DNA of 13,623 nt. It comes from Deltaproteobacteria bacterium. Lineage in GTDB: Bacteria > Desulfobacterota > Desulfobacteria > Desulfobacterales > SURF-15. The stretch is taken from positions 5,373 through 18,995 of the forward strand of contig JAHEHB010000048.1 in the NCBI GenBank assembly GCA_024644775.1. The letters are read 5' to 3'. The translations under genes were made by a program, and so were the position numbers. Below are positions 13,610-13,623 of this stretch, piece after piece. How positions within the stretch are numbered: the stretch's first letter is position 1; every line of letters starts with the position of its first letter. The notes under the pieces were generated by a model, which made no database searches, had not been told where the DNA came from, and saw only the letters and a list, made by a program, of their open reading frames with translations.

Positions 13610-13623
13610 GCACTCTAACAAAT

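Noticed and set aside
13584..13623. Start of an integron attC-type site (CTCTAACAAAT at the window end)
   Set aside because: The first base of the would-be RYYYAAC core does not fit, the partner core lies outside the window if it exists, and no cassette-like genes or integrase are present.

Overview
The window looks like ordinary chromosome from a Gram-negative anaerobe, most likely a member of the Desulfobacterota (the former sulfate-reducing Deltaproteobacteria). This is an inference from protein style: the short bacterial/archaeal-type LeuC, a REC-GGDEF regulator, a DUF2156 protein, a rhomboid carrying a DnaJ-like tail, and acidic proteins with short helical C-termini. No rRNA or species-specific marker is present. 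There is no integrase, transposase, CRISPR array, phage gene or toxin-antitoxin pair. Most genes are housekeeping, and the less familiar material lies in the regulator operon, in protein architecture and in the non-coding gaps.

Left part, minus strand (1-3621): leuD (cut by the window edge) and leuC encode the two subunits of isopropylmalate isomerase in leucine synthesis. lepA (elongation factor 4) lies upstream of them. The leuC-lepA gap holds a 24-nt-arm inverted repeat built from a degenerate octamer (CACNAAGR) and a GC-rich palindrome. Both look like dispersed intergenic repeats.

Divergent gap (3622-4008, 387 bases) and plus-strand operon (4009-6294): the gap carries an excellent sigma70-type promoter (TTGACA, 17 bp, TATAAA), followed by a region that can fold as a small three-way junction and ends at a hairpin plus six Ts. 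It could be a small RNA or a regulated leader. The operon encodes a REC-GGDEF diguanylate cyclase with intact phospho-acceptor, GGEEF and I-site, then a GNAT acetyltransferase, then a DUF2156 (MprF-like aminoacyltransferase-fold) protein whose start overlaps the GNAT stop (ATGA).

Minus-strand cluster (6314-11706): an acidic protein with repeated motifs, then valS, nadC (overlapping the valS end) and a rhomboid protease whose C-terminus resembles the DnaJ substrate-binding domain. A hairpin with a split T tract sits in the valS leader and could terminate the upstream transcript or attenuate valS.

Right part, plus strand (11873-13623): rsmE (16S rRNA m3U1498 methyltransferase), tRNA-Phe(GAA) with its own promoter and an encoded CCA, a strong intrinsic terminator, and a secreted SGNH/GDSL-family lipoprotein hydrolase. 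The final 84 bases hold only an inverted repeat. I did not find a clearly new multi-gene system. The best leads are the rhomboid-DnaJ fusion, the candidate structured RNA before the GGDEF operon, and the scaffold-like acidic protein.
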